Positions 60,749 to 64,000 of a DNA stretch of 64,000 nucleotides are shown here, in pieces (position 1 is the stretch's first letter; every line of letters begins with the position of its first letter). The notes beneath the pieces were generated by a model. That model was not told the DNA's origin, made no database searches, and saw nothing but the letters and a program-made list of their open reading frames with translations. The DNA is from Pseudonocardia sediminis. GTDB taxonomy: Bacteria; Actinomycetota; Actinomycetes; Mycobacteriales; Pseudonocardiaceae. A program made the translations under genes and the position numbers. The stretch spans positions 428,501-492,500 of the forward strand of contig NZ_SHKL01000001.1 of the NCBI RefSeq assembly GCF_004217185.1, in the 5' to 3' direction.

Positions 60749-61312
60749 ATGGCGCGGACGGTGACGACCGTCGTGCGCCGTGGCGGAGCGGGGCGCCGGT
60801 CCGGCACGATCCCGGTCGTGCCGCTCGCCGTTCTCGACTCCCTCGATCCGCCCGTCGTCCTGCGCCGCGCGGTGGCCGCCGACGTGGCGCCGGTGGTGGC
60901 CCTGCTCGCCGCCGACCAGCTCGGCGCGGGCCGCGAGTCCCACGCCGACGACGACCTCGCCCCCTACCTGAGCGCGTTCGCCGAGATCGACGCGGACCCG
61001 TCGCAGCTGCTCGTCGTGGCCGAGACCCCGGAGATCCCGGTGGCGGGGACGCTGCAGCTCAGCATCATCCCCGGCCTGTCCCGCCGAGGGGCGTCCCGCG
61101 CGCAGATCGAGGCGGTCCGGGTGCACGCCGACCTGCGCGGCCGAGGACTGGGCGAGGCCATGATCCGCTGGACGGTCGACGAGGCGCGCCGGCGCGGGTG
61201 CCGGCTGGTGCAGCTCACCACCGACAAGTCCCGCACCGACGCGCACCGCTTCTACGAGCGCCTCGGCTTCACGGCCTCGCACGAGGGCATGAAGCTCTCC
61301 CTCGACCGGTAG
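60749..61312 (+). CDS. GNAT acetyltransferase
   Basis: A 187-residue acetyltransferase. VLRRAVAADVAPVVALLAADQLG starts the fold. EAVRVHADLRGRGLGEAMIRW has the acetyl-CoA loop (RGRGLG). VQLTTDKSRTDAHRFYERLGFTASHEGMKL closes it, with the SR.DAH motif of PhnO-like members. The start is uncertain: ATG 60749 gives 187 residues and GTG 60818 gives 164. Codon use supports coding from 60749. It converges on the second HSL-type hydrolase across a strong terminator. Confidence 0.82.
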   Translation: MARTVTTVVRRGGAGRRSGTIPVVPLAVLDSLDPPVVLRRAVAADVAPVVALLAADQLGAGRESHADDDLAPYLSAFAEIDADPSQLLVVAETPEIPVAGTLQLSIIPGLSRRGASRAQIEAVRVHADLRGRGLGEAMIRWTVDEARRRGCRLVQLTTDKSRTDAHRFYERLGFTASHEGMKLSLDR

Positions 61313-61321
61313 ACCCACCGA

Positions 61322-61366
61322 CACGACGAGACCCGCCGACCGTCGTGGTCGGCGGGTCTGGTCGTG
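61322..61366. terminator. Strong bidirectional terminator
   Basis: AGACCCGCCGAC pairs perfectly with GTCGGCGGGTCT (12 bp, 7-nt loop). The stem continues outward as CACGAC/GTCGTG past one mismatch. It lies between convergent GNAT and hydrolase genes. Confidence 0.75.
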
Positions 61367-61381
61367 CGCGGGAGGAGCGCG

Positions 61382-62311
61382 TCAGGACTTGACGGCCGCC
61401 TTGAGTGCCGCGGCCGCGTCGTCGACGATCCCGAGGCCGGCCGGTGTCGCACCGAGCGTCCACAGGAAGTCGTGCAGCATCCCGTCGTAGCGCCGGGCGG
61501 TGACGTCCACACCGGCCTCCGCCAGCCGGGTCGCGTAGGTCTCGCCCTCGTCGCGCAGCGGGTCGTACTCCGCGGTGGCGACGAACGCCGGGGGCAGCCC
61601 CGTGAGGTCGGCGGTGCGGCCGGGGCACAGGTAGCGGTCGCCGGCCGCGTCCTGGGCTCCGAGGTAGTGCGCCCAGAACCATTCCATCGACCCGCGTTCG
61701 AGCAGGTAGCCCGAGGCGTTCTCGGTGTAGGAGGGGGTGGAGAAGTCGAAGTCGGTGACCGGGAAGAACAGGATCTGCGCGGCCAGGGCGGGACCGCGAC
61801 GGTCCCGGGCGGCCTGTGCGACCGAGGCGGCGAGGTGCCCGCCCGCGGAGTCACCGGCCACGGCGAGACGGGCCGCGTCGGCGCCGAGCGACGCGGCGTT
61901 CTCCGAGGCCCAGACGGTCGCGGCGTAGGCGTCGTCGAAGGCGGCGGGGTGCACGTGCTCGGGGGCGAGCCGGTAGTCGACGGACACGAAGACGGCCCCG
62001 GAGCGATTGGCCAGCATCCGGACCGGCTTGTCCACCGTGTCCAGGTCGCCGATCACCCAGCCTCCACCGTGGAAGTAGACGACCAGCGGCTTGGGGCCGG
62101 CACCGTCCGGTGTGTAGATGCGGACCGGGATGTCGCCACCGGGTCCGGGGATGGTGCGGCTCTCGACGGAGATCGGCTCGGCCTCGCCCTGCAGGTCCAG
62201 GAACCCGGCCGCGGCGGCACGTGCCTGCGGGACGGACATCTGGGGGAACGGCGGCATGCCGGCCTGCGCGAGCGCGTCGAGCAGTCCTTGGGCTTCGGGG
62301 TGCACGGGCAA
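61382..62311 (-). CDS. HSL-family alpha/beta hydrolase, second copy
   Basis: About 309 residues. HGGGW and the elbow GDSAGGHLAAS are intact, with the acid in EYDPLRDEG and histidine in MLHDFLWT. The cap VHPEAQGLLDALAQAGMPPFPQMSVPQARAAAAGFLDLQGEAE and the overall length match the 50350 copy. TTG 62311 is chosen because AGGAGG lies five bases upstream. GTG 62305 is next in line. It is a paralogue that may take slightly different esters. Confidence 0.86.
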   Translation of the reverse strand: MPVHPEAQGLLDALAQAGMPPFPQMSVPQARAAAAGFLDLQGEAEPISVESRTIPGPGGDIPVRIYTPDGAGPKPLVVYFHGGGWVIGDLDTVDKPVRMLANRSGAVFVSVDYRLAPEHVHPAAFDDAYAATVWASENAASLGADAARLAVAGDSAGGHLAASVAQAARDRRGPALAAQILFFPVTDFDFSTPSYTENASGYLLERGSMEWFWAHYLGAQDAAGDRYLCPGRTADLTGLPPAFVATAEYDPLRDEGETYATRLAEAGVDVTARRYDGMLHDFLWTLGATPAGLGIVDDAAAALKAAVKS

Positions 62312-62469
62312 CGTTGCCTCCTGCGAACGGGAACGGGTCGAGGGCCGTGACACCGGCCACGGCCCTCGGGATCCTGCCACGCAGGGCGGCACCCGAGTGA
62401 TCACCGATTCGACGTCACCCGGATGCCGCGACCTGCGGACCGAGGCGAGCCCGGTCCGCAGGCGACTGC

Positions 62470-62676
62470 TCACTCCTCGATCTTGAAGCCGACCTTGAGC
62501 CCGACCTGGAAGTGCTCCACGGAGCCCTCCTCCAGGTGCAGGCGGATCTCGGTGACCTCGGCCCAGTCGAGGTTCTTGAGGGTCTTGGAGGCGTCGCTGA
62601 TGCCGGCACGGATGGCCGCGTCGACGCCTTCGGGGGAGGTGCCGACGATCTCGGTCACGCGGTAGGTGTTAGCCAT
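62470..62676 (-). CDS. Dodecin family protein, second copy
   Basis: A 68-residue dodecin. RVTEIVGTSPEGVDAAIRAGISDASKTLKNLDWAEVTEIRLHLEEGSVEHFQVGLKVGFKI is the whole fold, with W36 as flavin-stacking residue. It is more typical of the family than the copy at 34390. AAGGGA precedes ATG 62676. It stands between a hydrolase and a divergent tandem-TetR regulator. Confidence 0.9.
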   Translation of the reverse strand: MANTYRVTEIVGTSPEGVDAAIRAGISDASKTLKNLDWAEVTEIRLHLEEGSVEHFQVGLKVGFKIEE

Positions 62677-62762
62677 GTCCCTTGTGTACCCCAGGCGTGA
62701 CCTCACCGAAACACGGAAGAGCCCGGGGCGGACGTGCTCCGGGATCCTTTGTGGCGCAACAA

Positions 62763-62802
62763 GAAATCGAATACCGGCGGTCTTGTCCACAGGAAATCGA
62801 AT
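62763..62802. repeat. Direct repeat in the dodecin-TetR divergent region
   Basis: GAAATCGAAT occurs at 62763-62772 and 62793-62802, exactly 30 bp apart (about three helical turns), in a locally AT-richer stretch between the divergent dodecin and TetR genes. It suits binding on one face of DNA by a regulator. Confidence 0.55.
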
Positions 62803-62864
62803 TCCCGTTGACGAATGTGTGGTGTCGGCGAGCGGTCGTGGCCGCTCTTCGTTCTAATACCGAC

Positions 62865-64000
62865 ATGGGGGACCCGGTGCGTGGCGCAGTTCTCGACCGT
62901 CGTCAGGAGATACTGAGCGGAGCCGCCGAGGTCTTCAGCGAGTTCGGATATCACCGGGCCCGCATGTCGCAGATCGCCGGTTCGAGCGGAATCACCGGCC
63001 CGGCCCTGTACCGGCATTTTCCGGGCAAGGAAGCCCTGCTCGCGGCCGTGATCGAGGCGGGGACCGATGTCGTCGACGATCTTCTCCAGAAAGCCGTGAC
63101 GGACGGTGGTGATGCCGCCGGGCTGCTGGACCGCACCATCTGCGGGCTCTCGCGTGCGGCTGTGGAGTACCACTACTTCGGCATCATTCTGCAGCGCGAC
63201 GCGCGCCATCTGCCGGAGCCGGACCGCAGCAGGAGCGCCGCGCGGTGGACCGGGCTCGTCGACGAGTTCGCGACCAGGATCGGCGCGGTGCGTACCGACC
63301 TCTCGCACGACGACGCCGAGTTCCTGGGCCGCGCGATGCTGGCCGTCGCCGCGTCGCCGTCGACCTACCGGGTCCGCGGCGTTACCGACGCACGCCGGCG
63401 GCGCGTGCTGACCGGGATGCTGACGAGTGTCGTGAACGCCGACGTCGGGCGGCCCGCCCCCGACGCCGTCCGACGGCGGCCTCCGGACATCGCCGCGCTC
63501 GCCGACCGCGCCTCCCGGCGGGAGGCGATCATCGGGGTGTCGAACCGGTTGTTCCGCCGCCGCGGGTTCCACGGCGTGAGCATCGAGGACATCGCGGACG
63601 CGGCCGGCGTCACCGGCCCCACGGTCTACAGCTACTTCGACAGCAAGGCCGACCTGCTCGCCACGTCCTGTCACCGGGGAGCGGCGTGGCTCGAGCTGGA
63701 GGTCGAGAACGTCCTCGCGTGCGCCGACGATCCGTCCGGACGCCTCGACGGGGTACTGCGGTCCCTCGCCGGGTTCGCGATCCGCCACGGGGACACGATG
63801 GCGATGCTCGTACGGGAGGTGCCCAACCTGCCGCCCGACGGGGTGCGGATCGCCCGCCGCGACCGGGTCGACTACACCGCCGAGGTCGTACGCCTGGTGC
63901 GCGCCGAGAGGCCCGGGCTCGACGAGCCGACCGCGCGGATCCTGGCCCGCGGCTCCATCGCCGTCGTCAACGAGCTGGCGTGCGCCGGTCGGTACGGCAG
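62865..64000 (+). CDS. Tandem TetR regulator, 3' end outside the window
   Basis: At least 378 residues with two full TetR units. Helix-turn-helix 1 (about 12-60): EILSGAAEVFSEFGYHRARMSQIAGSSGITGPALYRHFPGKEALLAAV. Helix-turn-helix 2 (about 220-268): AIIGVSNRLFRRRGFHGVSIEDIADAAGVTGPTVYSYFDSKADLLAT. Each is followed by its own ligand-type helical domain. The frame is open to base 64000, so the C-terminus is cut. The ATG at 62865 has no ribosome binding site. TAATAC lies close upstream. It may bind the 62763 repeats and act on the dodecin or itself. Confidence 0.8.
   Translation, partial: MGDPVRGAVLDRRQEILSGAAEVFSEFGYHRARMSQIAGSSGITGPALYRHFPGKEALLAAVIEAGTDVVDDLLQKAVTDGGDAAGLLDRTICGLSRAAVEYHYFGIILQRDARHLPEPDRSRSAARWTGLVDEFATRIGAVRTDLSHDDAEFLGRAMLAVAASPSTYRVRGVTDARRRRVLTGMLTSVVNADVGRPAPDAVRRRPPDIAALADRASRREAIIGVSNRLFRRRGFHGVSIEDIADAAGVTGPTVYSYFDSKADLLATSCHRGAAWLELEVENVLACADDPSGRLDGVLRSLAGFAIRHGDTMAMLVREVPNLPPDGVRIARRDRVDYTAEVVRLVRAERPGLDEPTARILARGSIAVVNELACAGRYG

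Noticed and set aside
62703..62862. Short minus-strand frame next to the tandem-TetR gene
   Set aside because: No start signals or coding bias. The region reads better as a divergent promoter.

Overview
The window is GC-rich actinobacterial chromosome. Gene content, codon use, GTG/TTG starts and mycothiol synthase point to Actinomycetia, most probably Pseudonocardiaceae (a Pseudonocardia-like organism; inferred from protein style, not from a database search). As I recall the Mycobacterium tuberculosis map, the order purL, SCP-like gene, purF, purM, DUF3073, ygfZ, nitrobindin-like gene, DUF1416, sseA, thioredoxin, lmeA, glnR, mshD, pst, phoU, LCP protein, dus mirrors Rv0803-Rv0823c, so about 9-43 kb is a conserved core segment.

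Region by region. 0-16 kb holds purine biosynthesis: the end of purD, then purB-purC, purS-purQ, purL, purF and purM, interrupted by an aminotransferase, threonine aldolase, TetR and SRPBCC genes. 16-24 kb carries an NrtR-like regulator, DUF3073, ygfZ, a Fur-family gene, a very long DivIVA-domain protein, a membrane-anchored acidic protein and a nitrobindin-like gene. 24-27 kb is a sulfur and redox block (DUF1416, sseA, DUF4395, thioredoxin, lmeA) with a cysteine-rich leader peptide. 27-35 kb has glnR, mshD, pstSCAB, two phoU genes and a dodecin, with PHO boxes before pstS and phoU. 35-43 kb has an LCP-like wall protein, a diguanylate cyclase, a 31-bp tandem repeat, dus, two copper-only-type SOD-like proteins and a Sap/GAP membrane protein, ending at tRNA-Lys. 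43-64 kb is accessory: small hydrolases, VOC, GNAT, SnoaL and PaiB proteins, a BVMO/TetR pair, a two-component system beside a Pro/Gly-rich protein, a second dodecin and a tandem-TetR regulator cut by the window end.

Recurring themes are [16 protein letters not shown] (a TANNNT box 6-8 nt before GTG/ATG, at least eleven cases), four-base start/stop overlaps (GTGA/ATGA) that couple genes, and strong hairpins between convergent genes. The most informative regulatory feature is the leaderless Cys-rich leader peptide and hairpin ahead of the DUF4395-sseA-DUF1416 operon. I saw no phage, transposase or CRISPR array.
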